Shown here piece after piece: positions 16,188 through 25,942 of a stretch of DNA of 64,000 bases. Origin of the DNA: Berkiella sp964606325. GTDB taxonomy: Bacteria > Pseudomonadota > Gammaproteobacteria > Berkiellales > Berkiellaceae. The notes beneath the pieces are model-generated. The model ran no database searches, was not told the origin of the DNA, and saw only the letters and a program-made list of their open reading frames with translations. How positions within the stretch are numbered: position 1 is the first letter of the stretch; the number at the start of each line of letters is the position of its first letter. The position numbers and the translations under genes were made by a program. The stretch covers positions 62,001-126,000 of the forward strand of contig CAZSGE010000002.1 in assembly GCA_964606325.1 (NCBI GenBank), written 5' to 3'.

Positions 16188-17699
16188 ATGGTCGGTGAAA
16201 ATTTCGCTGTCAAAATTTATACCTCCGCTTTAGAGTATGATTATCAAGCCCCCTGGAAAGCTCCCACTATCTCAAAATGGACCGGATCCGGTTTTGTTAT
16301 TGATGGTAAAAAAATTATTAGTAATGCGCATGTTGCGGGAGGCTCAATTTTTCTTGAAATTCAATTAGCCAATGACTCAGTAAAATATCATGCCTCCCTA
16401 AAAGCGGTAAGTCATGAAAGTGATTTAGCTGTTTTAGAAGTCGATAATGAGGAATTTTGGGCAAAAACCAAAGCATTAAAAATTGGCGACACCCCTGCAC
16501 GTAAGCAAAAAGTTGAAGTTCATGGCTTTCCCATGGGCGGCGAAGGATATTGTGTTACCGATGGTATTGTTTCTCGACTTGAAAATGATACTTATGTACA
16601 TGGTGAACAAATATTATTGAGCACGCAAGTGAGCGCTCCTATTAATCCTGGCAACAGTGGAGGACCTGTTCTCACTGATGGTAAAGTTGTCGGTGTTGTG
16701 CATCAAAGCATTAGAGGAGGCCAAAGTATTGGTTATATGATCCCTGCTAGTGTGCTCAAACATTTCATTGAACAAGTTCAAACCAATAACATGGGGTTCC
16801 CCACTTTAGGGATTTCCACTCAGACGCTGGAGAACCCTTTCTTAAGAGCGCATTACAAAATGACATCACGTCAAACTGGTATTGTTGTGCTAAAAGTCCC
16901 TGAACTTTCATGTGTGAAGGATAAATTACAACCAAGCGATGTTATACTTAAAATTAACGGCATTCAGCTTTGGAACGATGGCACCGTCCATATTGAGCCG
17001 ATGAAGCGTATTGATTACAAATATCTTATTAATAACAGCAAACTAGGCGATGAGATTGTTTTCGATATTCTCAGAGAAGGCAACCCCCAAACCATCAAAG
17101 CAACTTTAACCAATTCTTTGGGTTCTATGAACATCATTCAGCCTTTAGCTTTTGGCAAACAACCTACATACTATGTTATTGGTGGAGGTATTGTCATCCA
17201 ACCCGTCTCAAGAAATTTCATCAATGATGCTCATACTTCTTTTAGTAATAAACAAAAGGAAAAGCCACAAGAACAATTAGTTGTCATTAACACTATTTTG
17301 AAAAGTGAATACACCCAAGGATATGATGATTTTAGTGGTGAATTAATAGCCAAAATAAATGATAAGGAAATAAACTGTATTCATGAGGCAATTAAAGCAA
17401 TCCAAAGTAATCATGAGAAAACTCATAAGCTTGAAACGCAATCAGGTAAAATTGTGGTGCTACCTAGATTATCCAATAAAGTGAGAAATGACATCTTACA
17501 TGCCTATCAGATAAATTTTGATAGATCTCCAGACTTGATGAGCCATGCCAAACCTGAGGCTGTGTTACCCACTATTGTGGCTGATAGCAAACCCCTTATC
17601 TTTTCTAGTGCACCAAAGTATGAAGTGAAGCAAGATTATCATCACAAAGCGCCCGTAGTGACACAACCCGCCGTCATGCGTTTTAGCGCACGTTTGTAG
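16188..17699 (+). CDS. DegP/HtrA-like trypsin-fold serine protease without signal peptide
   Basis: The 503-residue protein has an intact catalytic triad: His48 (SNAHVAG), Asp79 (ESDLAVL) and Ser157 (NPGNSGGP). After the protease domain come one or two PDZ-like regions (around 200-310 and 360-430). VEVHGFPMGGEGYCVTDGIVS and the domain order resemble plant Deg9/Deg2-type proteases more than periplasmic DegP. There is no signal peptide; AAGGAG sits just before ATG 16188, so this start is firm. The protein is therefore cytoplasmic or exported by another route. A hairpin follows the stop. A host-directed role is possible but only inferred. Confidence 0.82.
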   Translation: MVGENFAVKIYTSALEYDYQAPWKAPTISKWTGSGFVIDGKKIISNAHVAGGSIFLEIQLANDSVKYHASLKAVSHESDLAVLEVDNEEFWAKTKALKIGDTPARKQKVEVHGFPMGGEGYCVTDGIVSRLENDTYVHGEQILLSTQVSAPINPGNSGGPVLTDGKVVGVVHQSIRGGQSIGYMIPASVLKHFIEQVQTNNMGFPTLGISTQTLENPFLRAHYKMTSRQTGIVVLKVPELSCVKDKLQPSDVILKINGIQLWNDGTVHIEPMKRIDYKYLINNSKLGDEIVFDILREGNPQTIKATLTNSLGSMNIIQPLAFGKQPTYYVIGGGIVIQPVSRNFINDAHTSFSNKQKEKPQEQLVVINTILKSEYTQGYDDFSGELIAKINDKEINCIHEAIKAIQSNHEKTHKLETQSGKIVVLPRLSNKVRNDILHAYQINFDRSPDLMSHAKPEAVLPTIVADSKPLIFSSAPKYEVKQDYHHKAPVVTQPAVMRFSARL

Positions 17700-17711
17700 G
17701 GAATATATTGA

Positions 17712-17742
17712 AGGGCATCCCCTTATCTTTCTTGGATGCCCT
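17712..17742 (+). terminator. Hairpin after the DegP-like gene
   Basis: AGGGCATCC (17712-17720) pairs perfectly with GGATGCCCT (17734-17742) across a 13-base loop. There is no strong T-run after it. Confidence 0.5.
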
Positions 17743-17840
17743 GAAATGAGATCAATTAAACTGTATGGATGTTTAGTAGTTGAAAAGTTTCATTTGTGTA
17801 TACTTTCGTAGTATTTTTTACTACACATTTGGGAACGTTA

Positions 17841-19010
17841 ATGACTGACATTCAAATCGTTATACTTTTTAATGGTACTAGCAATGATGATAAAGATCCG
17901 GCTGTTACGAATGTGGTTAAACTGCGCGACGGTCTAAAAAAAGATGATACTCAGTTTGTCATCTATCGCGATGGAGTCGGTAATGATCAAGAATGGCATT
18001 GGAAAATTGCCCGATATTTTTCTGAAATAACAGGTTATGGTGGTGGTTGGATCATGCGCAAAGCTTATCAAGAGCTTAAAAGCACCATCAGCAAAGCCAT
18101 TTCAGATGGAAAAATAAAATCTGGGGATAGATTAAATATCTCTGTGGGTGGCTTTAGTCGAGGTGCAGCGATAGCCAGACACTTTGCTATCCATAACATT
18201 CAAAATCAACTGGCTAGTGAAATGCCACAAATGCTAGAAAATATCAGCATTAAACTCGAAAGCGAATACTTATTCGATACCGTAACTTCTTTTGGTATCC
18301 CCATAAACATCTGGGCCTTAACAAAGCTTGGTATTTACAATCAGCAAATTGATCCAGGCTGGGATTTTGGCATTCCCGAGAACGTCAGAGCTTACCAAAC
18401 ATTGGGTATGGATGAGCACCGTGACGCTTTTTCTCCTCTTTCTATTAATCAACACAATGAACTCACACAAGAAGTCTGGTTTGAAGGAGATCATTCCAGC
18501 GTTGGCGGAGGACATCTGCCCCCCAAAGAAGGCGCGGTTATGCAAGATGCAAACACTTTACGCTACATGGTTCGTCGCGCCATGGAAAATGGTTTACGCT
18601 TTAAACAATCGTTTTTAGAAGAACATCATATCCATGCTACGCAAGGCAATCCGCTTGGCTTTATAAAAGCGCCGTTATATAAAGAGCTACCGCCTACACA
18701 AAGATCTGACCGAAAAATCGGGGTACTAGAAAACGATATGCCTTCAAACAAACCACCTCTTATTGCACAGAGCGCTATCGAGCGTTTGCATGAGGATTTT
18801 GAATATAGACCGGCTAACCTTAAAGCGTTGAAAGCCTTTGATGTGCTTAGGGAAGATGGTTCAGTTGAATCTTATTCACCCAAAAAAGTGCAAAAACTCT
18901 GGACATCATTAGAATCTAAAGTTTTACGGTTTAGCACAGATAATAGTAAAGAAGAAAAAGTTGCTTCTCATGAAGTAGAACTTCGACGAAAGCGTATGGC
19001 GAAATCCTAA
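17841..19010 (+). CDS. DUF2235/Tle1-like alpha/beta-hydrolase
   Basis: The 389-residue protein matches the DUF2235 (PF09994) family, which includes Tle1 phospholipase effectors of type VI secretion. Visible are the opening VILFNGTSNDD, the nucleophile elbow GGFSRGAA (Ser106), YLFDTVTSFG with probable Asp146, and WFEGDHSSVGGGH with His218. ATG 17841 was chosen because GGGAA precedes it and it opens the conserved strand. No signal peptide. No VgrG, PAAR or immunity gene lies beside it, so a T6SS role is not supported by context; it could equally be a type IV effector or a housekeeping lipase. Confidence 0.82.
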   Translation: MTDIQIVILFNGTSNDDKDPAVTNVVKLRDGLKKDDTQFVIYRDGVGNDQEWHWKIARYFSEITGYGGGWIMRKAYQELKSTISKAISDGKIKSGDRLNISVGGFSRGAAIARHFAIHNIQNQLASEMPQMLENISIKLESEYLFDTVTSFGIPINIWALTKLGIYNQQIDPGWDFGIPENVRAYQTLGMDEHRDAFSPLSINQHNELTQEVWFEGDHSSVGGGHLPPKEGAVMQDANTLRYMVRRAMENGLRFKQSFLEEHHIHATQGNPLGFIKAPLYKELPPTQRSDRKIGVLENDMPSNKPPLIAQSAIERLHEDFEYRPANLKALKAFDVLREDGSVESYSPKKVQKLWTSLESKVLRFSTDNSKEEKVASHEVELRRKRMAKS

Positions 19011-19018
19011 AACGCACA

Positions 19019-19050
19019 AAAAGGACAGGCATTAGATTGTCGGTCCTTTT
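19019..19050 (+). terminator. Terminator after the DUF2235 gene
   Basis: AAAAGGAC (19019-19026) pairs with GTCCTTTT (19043-19050), ending in a T-run. The hairpin contains a copy of the GGACAGGCAT repeat. Confidence 0.7.
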
Positions 19051-19093
19051 ACCTTGCATAACCTGCTTTTGATGCCCCCAAAAGGACAGGCAT
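19023..19093 (+). repeat. Two copies of GGACAGGCAT repeat
   Basis: GGACAGGCAT occurs at 19023-19032 and 19084-19093, the second followed by CTT. The same word occurs three times at 56718-56795 after rlpA. In each place it lies in an intergenic, hairpin-forming stretch. Confidence 0.65.
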
Positions 19094-19179
19094 CTTCACT
19101 AACGGTCTTATTAACTCTATATTGATACTATTCAAACAATCCATAAAAGAAAGCTAACTGCTTTAACATTAAGACCATC

Positions 19180-20454
19180 ATGAATATTGAATTTTCCAAA
19201 CGCTCATTTGTCGGCGCGGCCCTAGGCACAATGATTGAGTATTATGATTATTCCATTTTAGGAATTTTCTTACCGTTGATTTCGCCACTTTTTTTCCCTG
19301 GCGACTCGGTCTACGATTCTTTAGTGAAAGGCTTTTATGCCATGTTGGTGGCCATGCTCGCGCGTCCTCTGGGCGGCATTTTTTTTGGTTACCTTGGCGA
19401 TAAATATGGACGTAGAAAAGCGCTGCTTTGCTCGATGTATGGCATTGCTATCGCCACTATTATAATGGGTTTCACGCCCACATTTTACACTATCGGCATT
19501 TGGGCTAGTGTTTTAATGGTCGCTACTAAATCTGTTCAAGTTTTTTGTTTTGGCGGTGAGTATAATGGTGCCGGCATTTATGTTGTTGAACATGCACAAA
19601 ATAAAAATGAAGCTTTTATGGGTAGCCTATTAACCGCCATGATGCTGGTAGGAAGTTTATTTGCTTCTGTTATTGCATATGTAACAACATTAGAAGGCAT
19701 GCCAGAACACAGTTGGCGGTTTGCATTTGTATTTGGTGGCATCATTGGTATTTTGGGGATCATTTATAGAAAAAACTTAGATGAATCTCCCTCATTTAAA
19801 CCAGCCAAAGACCATGATCTTCGCTTTAGCACTTTGCTCAAAAATTACCCTTATCAATTAATGGCAGGCGTATTTATGGGTGGCTTTGCAACTTTATTGT
19901 TTACGACCATCTTATACTTTATTAACCCCATTTTAATGACGAAAGGAATTATTACAAAGCAAGAATTAATGCTTCAACAGTCTGCAATCATCTTGATCGG
20001 GATTTTTGCTTTACTAACGGCAGGCAAAATAGCTGATAAGAAATCCCCCATAAAGGTGATGCGCTTTGGTGCTTTTATGCTGATTGTCCTTAGTTGGCCA
20101 TTATTGTGGATCATCGACCAAGGTTATTTTAATTTAATGTTTCTTGCCCAAACGATATTCATTATCATCAATGAATGTGTACTTGGTCCAAGTAATGCAT
20201 TGCTAAAAAATATGTTTCCAATGCAATTTCGCTATCGCGGTGCCTCTCTTAGCTTTACCTTGGGTTTGTCTTTAATTGGAGGCTTGACACCCATTGTTGA
20301 AAACTATTTATACAAAACAACCGGTTCGTTTAGCAGCATTAGCCTTTGGCTAATCGCTATTGCGCTGGGCACATACTTTTCAATCAAAATTGCTGTTGTT
20401 AAATCGCAACACTCTTTAAATAATGCACTAGCATTTGGAGAAGCCCGTGGGTGA
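19180..20454 (+). CDS. MFS transporter, metabolite:H+ symporter (MHS/ProP-like)
   Basis: The 424-residue inner-membrane protein shows the MHS pattern: the opening RSFVGAALGTMIEYYDYSILGIFLPLI, GYLGDKYGRRKALLCSMYG between helices 2 and 3, and FGGEYNGAGIYVVEHAQ, close to the ProP-type GGEYGGA motif. About 12 hydrophobic segments are visible. The substrate may be an osmolyte, amino acid or carboxylate and cannot be told from sequence. Its 3' end overlaps the KefB/C-like gene by 8 bases, so the two are co-expressed. Confidence 0.85.
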   Translation: MNIEFSKRSFVGAALGTMIEYYDYSILGIFLPLISPLFFPGDSVYDSLVKGFYAMLVAMLARPLGGIFFGYLGDKYGRRKALLCSMYGIAIATIIMGFTPTFYTIGIWASVLMVATKSVQVFCFGGEYNGAGIYVVEHAQNKNEAFMGSLLTAMMLVGSLFASVIAYVTTLEGMPEHSWRFAFVFGGIIGILGIIYRKNLDESPSFKPAKDHDLRFSTLLKNYPYQLMAGVFMGGFATLLFTTILYFINPILMTKGIITKQELMLQQSAIILIGIFALLTAGKIADKKSPIKVMRFGAFMLIVLSWPLLWIIDQGYFNLMFLAQTIFIIINECVLGPSNALLKNMFPMQFRYRGASLSFTLGLSLIGGLTPIVENYLYKTTGSFSSISLWLIAIALGTYFSIKIAVVKSQHSLNNALAFGEARG

Positions 20455-22267
20455 AAGTAGCCTATTATTTAAAACATTTGTTTTTCTTTCAGCAGCCTGT
20501 TTAGTTGTTCCTTTAGCCAGCCGTTTTCGCTTGGGATCTGTGCTGGGTTATTTGCTGGCAGGGATCTTAATAGGCCCATTTGGCTTTAAGCTCATTACCA
20601 ACAGTAATGAAATCATGCATTTTGCAGAATTCGGTGTGGTAATGATGCTATTTGTCATCGGTCTTGAGCTCGAGCCTTCTCGTTTGTGGAAAATGCGCAA
20701 ATCTATCGTTGGACTGGGTGGTTTACAGGTTATCATTACCACGGGAGTGTTAACTGCAGTTGGCATCGCGTTAGGTTATAACTGGCAAGCAAGTCTTGCC
20801 TGCGCCATGGCGTTGAGTTTATCGTCTACTGCGCTGGCATTGCAGATGCTGCAAGAAAAAGGATTACTTCAAACCGAGGGTGGTGAATCCTCATTTGCGG
20901 TTTTACTTTTCCAAGATATCGCCGTTATTCCTATCCTAATTATTATGCCCTTATTGGCAAGCAATATCAGTGCTCCGCCTAATGCTCATGAGCAAATCGA
21001 TTGGATAGCATCTTTAAGTGGTTGGCAGCATGCCCTTTTAATCCTATGTGTAATTAGTGCCGTCATCATTACTGGTCAGTTCCTTTCTCGATTCTTTTTT
21101 CGTTATATTGCCAAAACCAATTTACGCGAAGTGTTTACCGCCACCTCGCTTGCATTGATAGTTGGCATTACTTTATTGATGGAAATCGTTGGTGTCTCAC
21201 CCGCTTTAGGTGCCTTTATTGCAGGCTTGGTATTGGCCAACTCTGAATATAAACATACGCTAGAAGCAGATATTTCGCCCTTTAAGGGATTGCTCCTAGG
21301 GCTCTTCTTTATTTCTGTAGGCATGGGAATGAATTTTGATTTATTGAGCGAATATACCACTTATGTGTTGAGTGCGGTTATTGCGCTTATTGCTATCAAA
21401 CTTGTCATTTTGTTAATACTGGGTCGATTCTTTGGATTAAGTTTTGCTCAAAATGCATTGTTTGCCGCAGCCATCGCTCAAGGCGGTGAATTTGCTTTTG
21501 TATTGTTTCAATATGCCGGTAGCTTAGAAGTTATTGAGCAGGGAAATGCTGCATTTCTTACACTGACGGTGGCTTTGTCGATGGCGACAACGCCCTTTTT
21601 AATGATATTAAATGAAAGGTATATCTTATCCCGCTTTGTTTCTATTTTGCCTGAATATGACGCTATCCAAAATACTGACAACCCCGTCATCATTGCGGGC
21701 TACGGTAGATTTGGGCAAATTATCGGCCGTTTTATGGGTGCTCAGGGTATTAAAATAACGATTTTGGAAAATGATCCGGATCAAATTGAGCAGATCCGCC
21801 GCTTTGGGAATAAAGCCTATTTCGGGGATGCTTCTAATATGGAATTACTACACAGTGCAGGCATAGAAAAGGCTCGTTTGCTCGTCATCGCAATTGATGA
21901 TGCCGATAAAGCACTTGAAATGGTTTATTCGGTAAAACAACACTTCCCGAACGTCAAAATCTATGCCCGAGCCCGAAACCGACGCCATGCCTATAATTTA
22001 CATAAGGCGGGAGTTGATTATTTTCGTCGCGAAACATTTGATTCAGCCCTAAAGATGGCCATAGATGCGATGAAATTAATGGGCAAAAGTGCCGATGAAA
22101 TGAGACGCAAAGCAAAGCAATTTAGACGTCATGATGAAAAAACGTTGAGATCCTCTTTTGATTTTTTCGAAAAAGAACCTGAGCTTATCAGCTTCGCAAA
22201 ACAAGCTAGCAGTGAGTTAGAGCGGATCTTGCAAAACGATATCACGGATGAAGATAAGCATCATTAA
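20447..22267 (+). CDS. KefB/KefC-type K+/H+ antiporter
   Basis: The 606-residue protein has an N-terminal Na/H-exchanger transmembrane domain (to ~390: RLGSVLGYLLAGILIGPFGF, GVVMMLFVIGLELEP, ALSLSSTALALQ, FQDIAVIP) and a C-terminal RCK/TrkA-N domain starting NPVIIAGYGRFGQIIGRF with FGDASNMELL. This is the KefB/C layout, which in E. coli is gated by glutathione conjugates to protect against electrophiles. GTG 20447 was chosen because GGAG lies 6 bases upstream. It overlaps the MFS gene. No KefF/KefG partner is adjacent. Whether it is KefB or KefC cannot be decided here. Confidence 0.88.
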   Translation: MGESSLLFKTFVFLSAACLVVPLASRFRLGSVLGYLLAGILIGPFGFKLITNSNEIMHFAEFGVVMMLFVIGLELEPSRLWKMRKSIVGLGGLQVIITTGVLTAVGIALGYNWQASLACAMALSLSSTALALQMLQEKGLLQTEGGESSFAVLLFQDIAVIPILIIMPLLASNISAPPNAHEQIDWIASLSGWQHALLILCVISAVIITGQFLSRFFFRYIAKTNLREVFTATSLALIVGITLLMEIVGVSPALGAFIAGLVLANSEYKHTLEADISPFKGLLLGLFFISVGMGMNFDLLSEYTTYVLSAVIALIAIKLVILLILGRFFGLSFAQNALFAAAIAQGGEFAFVLFQYAGSLEVIEQGNAAFLTLTVALSMATTPFLMILNERYILSRFVSILPEYDAIQNTDNPVIIAGYGRFGQIIGRFMGAQGIKITILENDPDQIEQIRRFGNKAYFGDASNMELLHSAGIEKARLLVIAIDDADKALEMVYSVKQHFPNVKIYARARNRRHAYNLHKAGVDYFRRETFDSALKMAIDAMKLMGKSADEMRRKAKQFRRHDEKTLRSSFDFFEKEPELISFAKQASSELERILQNDITDEDKHH

Positions 22268-22291
22268 CTCACTACCTAAGGAGTGAGTTAA
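22264..22291. terminator. Bidirectional terminator
   Basis: TTAACTCACT (22264-22273) and AGTGAGTTAA (22282-22291) form a perfect 10-bp stem with an 8-base loop. It contains the kefC stop and sits between convergent genes. Confidence 0.75.
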
Positions 22292-22294
22292 TTA

Positions 22295-23371
22295 CTACTT
22301 ACGGCACGTGCGCTTTGGATTTTTTCTATTCACTTTGTCGGATACTGCTGGCTTCTTACCTGAATCATTTGCAGCCAAAGACGCAACTTCGCTCGACTGA
22401 GGTTTATTCGCTTGCGTTAACGCTGGTTCTTTATGTAAGTGCAAAATGACTCGATTTCTTTTTAATACAGCCTGTAAACATTTCTCTCTTTTATCTTCTA
22501 CGGTCATTATTTTAGGCTTTGGAGTATCGACTTGACGTAAACCTACCATAAAGAAAAAGGGATGCTTCAAATATTTAAAGATGTGATAAAAAGGCTTTGA
22601 TTTCCCAGCCATAAAAGCCTCGTGTTGCGGCGTGTTCACTATGCTATCAAGGTTTTCCTTTTTCTCATAAAATTCACTCTGTTTATTCAACATATTTAAA
22701 ACTGCCTTGGTTGCAACTGCAACACAAATGAAGACAAATGCCAGCGCAATCAAAAGACTAGAGGGTATAAAGCTTGAAAAAAGATAAAGCATAGCACCGA
22801 GTCCAGCTAAAAAGTTAAAAATACTCATATCTTTGTTGCGCTTTACTTTATCTCTCTCTCTCAAGGTATCAAGTGAATACAGTGACACATTTAGTTTCGC
22901 ATGCTGCTCTTTACTCATTGCCGAATGCTTTTGGGGAACATTGTGTACCAATTGTGGATTCGCAATCATAATGTCAACAATGCCATCTAGCACAAAATCA
23001 GGCAGAGTCTGAACAAAATCATTGCGAATAAAACCTATTTCAAATCTCAAATTTGGAGATTTGCAAAGCGCTTGAACCGTTTTATCTCGTTTAAATAGAG
23101 CAAATTCCTTCTTAAAAGCATCAACAAAAGAATGTTTGTCTTTAAAATGTAACACTTTTTCCATTTGCATCATTGGCAAAGGTACGGAGGGATCTCTAAA
23201 AAGTCCGCCAATATTATGGTTAATTTCAAATCGAATGTTATCCCTTCTGTCCACCCTACCAATGTCCTTGGCTTTACTCCCTGTAGGATCAGCCATAGGA
23301 TGAATAGATGGTTTGCCAGGGGAACCATTAAGATAAAATGTATGAAGGTGAATTTTTACTGAAAAAGCCAT
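22295..23371 (-). CDS. Hypothetical membrane protein
   Basis: This 358-residue protein was not recognised. A ~190-residue soluble N-terminal part is followed by two hydrophobic segments (IFNFLAGLGAMLYLFSSFI and LLIALAFVFICVAVATKAVL), then a basic C-terminal region ending NRKNPKRTCRK. ATG 23371 was preferred because TTGGAAA precedes it; an upstream TTG would add nine residues. No signal peptide. The two-helix hairpin in a large soluble protein is a layout often found in effectors that insert in host membranes, but a bacterial membrane role is equally possible. Confidence 0.55.
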   Translation of the reverse strand: MAFSVKIHLHTFYLNGSPGKPSIHPMADPTGSKAKDIGRVDRRDNIRFEINHNIGGLFRDPSVPLPMMQMEKVLHFKDKHSFVDAFKKEFALFKRDKTVQALCKSPNLRFEIGFIRNDFVQTLPDFVLDGIVDIMIANPQLVHNVPQKHSAMSKEQHAKLNVSLYSLDTLRERDKVKRNKDMSIFNFLAGLGAMLYLFSSFIPSSLLIALAFVFICVAVATKAVLNMLNKQSEFYEKKENLDSIVNTPQHEAFMAGKSKPFYHIFKYLKHPFFFMVGLRQVDTPKPKIMTVEDKREKCLQAVLKRNRVILHLHKEPALTQANKPQSSEVASLAANDSGKKPAVSDKVNRKNPKRTCRK

Positions 23372-23591
23372 GATATTTTCCAATTTCTTTCGAGCCAAGC
23401 AAGCAGTTTACCATACCTTTCTAACTAACATAAGATATTTAGTTGACAATTTTGAGTTGAACAACTGAGTCATTACCTTGTTTGTAGAGAATATTTAGTA
23501 AATGGAACCACAAGGTCTAGTCAATATTATTGAATATTTATCCAACAAAAGTTAGAATATTGAATACATTCAAGAAACTTAACTAAGTTAA

Positions 23592-25361
23592 ATGCTGTAC
23601 TTATTTATTAGTTTTAGTAGGCGTTCTTTGGATGCTTATGAAACCTACATACTCGCAAGAGAAGCCTACTGTGCCCTTGGCAGTGTCAAGGAGCTGTGGA
23701 GTAAGGAATTTAAAGAAGCCTATTCGCTCAAATTAAGAATGGCGATTTTAATTTTTTACGTCTTGCACATTTCGCTTTTAGTAATGGCGAACGCTCTGAT
23801 CGTTTATTTTTTTGGTGAATTTCTTTTAAGCGCTTCCATAGCCTCCCTTCTTGTTAATTTTACGACGATTGCGAATAGCATGGTTGAACACATCCATCAA
23901 TTTTACCAAAACTATATACGTAAAAAAGAACGAGAAAAACTTAAATCAGAGCTTGGTATTTTGGATATTAATTTTGAACAAAACGCTATTTTTTTGAAGG
24001 ATTTTACTGAGCAGAAATCAGAAATAGATGCTTTAAATGAACAACAAACTGAATTAGTGCTTCTACTTAGCGAGTTAGAATCTCAGAGTACTGAAGATAC
24101 CAAACATTACTTTAGACAATTAGAAAATATTGCCGCTATTATTAGAGCGAAATGTGATGCTATCTCAAATGAGCAAATGGTAATTGATGCTTATTATCAA
24201 AAGCATGGTTTTGATATTGATGAACAAAAAATAATTTGCGAGACAAATATAGAAATAAAATTAATTCAAGAGCGCAAAAAGGAAATACGCTTAGCAATTT
24301 CAGATCTTAGATCTCAACGTAAATATGACGGTAACCCGGATGTTATTCTTTATAAAAATCATCTTAAATCTCTGGACACCAGGATTCAGGAATGCGCTAT
24401 CATCAATCAGCACTTTTACAAACTCTATAAATCAAAAAATGTTTTGGAAGAAGTTGAAAAACAAATAGCAAGTTTGGATCAAAAATATTTAGCTGCACCA
24501 TATATTCATTACCATAGCGTAGAAAGAAACCAAAGAAAAAAGATTGAATTAGATTATTTAAATGAAAGAAGAACAGCCTTAACTAACTTTATTCGCCAAC
24601 CAGTGCAACCCAAATCCACAACCCGAAATCAGGCTAAGTTCGACATCAGATATAATGCAATTGAAGGCTTAAGGAGCTTAGAGGAAAGACAAAGCCAAGC
24701 AACGTTAAAAAATATTTTAACTTCACAAATTGCGACGCTTGAAAATCTTTTAGGTGAAGCGAATAAGGAATTGGATAGAAAAAAAGTTTTTCTTCAAGCG
24801 ATCACCACTGATCCAAAAAGTGACATTAAACATGATTTCAATAAAATTGCCATTATTTTAAATAAAATAAATAAAATAGATGGGGAAATAAAATTATCTA
24901 ATGAGCAAGAAAAACATAAACTATGGTCTACCTACATCAGTATGGTAGCGGCCAGTGTGGCAATTTTAACTAGCTACTTTTCCTATCATATCAACTCTGA
25001 TCTTGCTGATGGCATCAGTAAAATCTTCACCATTATTGGTGAAGGTTCAGCATTACATGCAAGGAAAGAAATTAAAAAAGCTAAAGAAAACCAAAAACGT
25101 GAAGAGCAAGAGGAAGCATCGATAATTAAGATAAATTTACATGCAAGAGCTGAAAATCTATTTGACCTAGAGCTACGGGAATCATGTATACGACGTATAA
25201 ATGAGGTTTCACAGGAATTAGAAAGAGATTACCCCGTTGGTGAACAAGCATTAAGCAGATCACGCTCTTATCTTCCCAGAGTATCAAAAATCACATCTCC
25301 CAGAAGTAACGTTGCGTCAAAAAATAAAAGCAGTTCAACTAAATCCCGTTTGGCCATCTAG
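23592..25361 (+). CDS. Large coiled-coil membrane protein, unknown function
   Basis: This 589-residue protein was not recognised. Near the N-terminus are two hydrophobic segments (about 50-75 and 78-98), then ~350 residues of charged heptad-like sequence (many Glu, Lys, Gln, Leu), a third hydrophobic segment near 455-475 (YISMVAASVAILTSYFSY), and a Ser/Arg-rich tail. No ribosome site is evident before ATG 23592, so the start is uncertain. Its TAG shares the palindrome CTAG with the stop of the convergent gene. Such architecture is common among Legionella and Coxiella effectors; that is only suggestive. Confidence 0.55.
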   Translation: MLYLFISFSRRSLDAYETYILAREAYCALGSVKELWSKEFKEAYSLKLRMAILIFYVLHISLLVMANALIVYFFGEFLLSASIASLLVNFTTIANSMVEHIHQFYQNYIRKKEREKLKSELGILDINFEQNAIFLKDFTEQKSEIDALNEQQTELVLLLSELESQSTEDTKHYFRQLENIAAIIRAKCDAISNEQMVIDAYYQKHGFDIDEQKIICETNIEIKLIQERKKEIRLAISDLRSQRKYDGNPDVILYKNHLKSLDTRIQECAIINQHFYKLYKSKNVLEEVEKQIASLDQKYLAAPYIHYHSVERNQRKKIELDYLNERRTALTNFIRQPVQPKSTTRNQAKFDIRYNAIEGLRSLEERQSQATLKNILTSQIATLENLLGEANKELDRKKVFLQAITTDPKSDIKHDFNKIAIILNKINKIDGEIKLSNEQEKHKLWSTYISMVAASVAILTSYFSYHINSDLADGISKIFTIIGEGSALHARKEIKKAKENQKREEQEEASIIKINLHARAENLFDLELRESCIRRINEVSQELERDYPVGEQALSRSRSYLPRVSKITSPRSNVASKNKSSSTKSRLAI

Positions 25362-25762
25362 TTGTTATTATTGTCAATCGCTTCTTGAGCAACATCTCTG
25401 TCTTTTTGGGTGGCATTTTGGTTATTAACCACCATACCCATCCACGTTTTACTGATCTCATCATTCCCAGCTTCACATTCTATTTTAGCCATTTTTTCCG
25501 CTGCAACAAAATTACCTGAAACAGCCATTGCTCTCATACCAACCGTAATACATTCTTTTAATGAGGCCCCATCTGTTACATCTTGTCTTTGCTTACATTG
25601 ATTTTCAAAATTCTCAACCATCTTTGCCTGTTCAGAAGTCTGGGCGTTATGAGACGGCAGTTTCGCTAAAATCGTTTTACAGTCAACTGCTAACAAGACT
25701 TTAGGTGTATTTAATACAATAAATAAACTGCCAACAAGTATTTTAGTTTTGTACGACATCAT
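25358..25762 (-). CDS. Small secreted protein, unknown function
   Basis: The 134-residue product has a signal peptide (ILVGSLFIVLNTPKVLLAVD) and a helical mature part with Cys in DCKT, NQCKQ, LKECIT and KIECEAG, enough for two disulfides. It ends in an Asn run (AIDNNNN). It was not recognised. It is transcribed toward the coiled-coil gene and shares a 4-base CTAG stop overlap with it. Confidence 0.6.
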   Translation of the reverse strand: MMSYKTKILVGSLFIVLNTPKVLLAVDCKTILAKLPSHNAQTSEQAKMVENFENQCKQRQDVTDGASLKECITVGMRAMAVSGNFVAAEKMAKIECEAGNDEISKTWMGMVVNNQNATQKDRDVAQEAIDNNNN

Positions 25763-25942
25763 TCATCCTCATTAGTCTGGCTTATATAAATAGTAGCCGA
25801 TTGCCTAACGCCCAACCTTTGATTTTTTTACAGTAATATTTACGCCTGTTTACTTACACTTTTATTTATAAATTTTTAGTCTATGTTCTCTAAAGTGCGT
25901 TTTCATTTCAAGCTTGATATATAAACAGTCATTGGGGGCATT

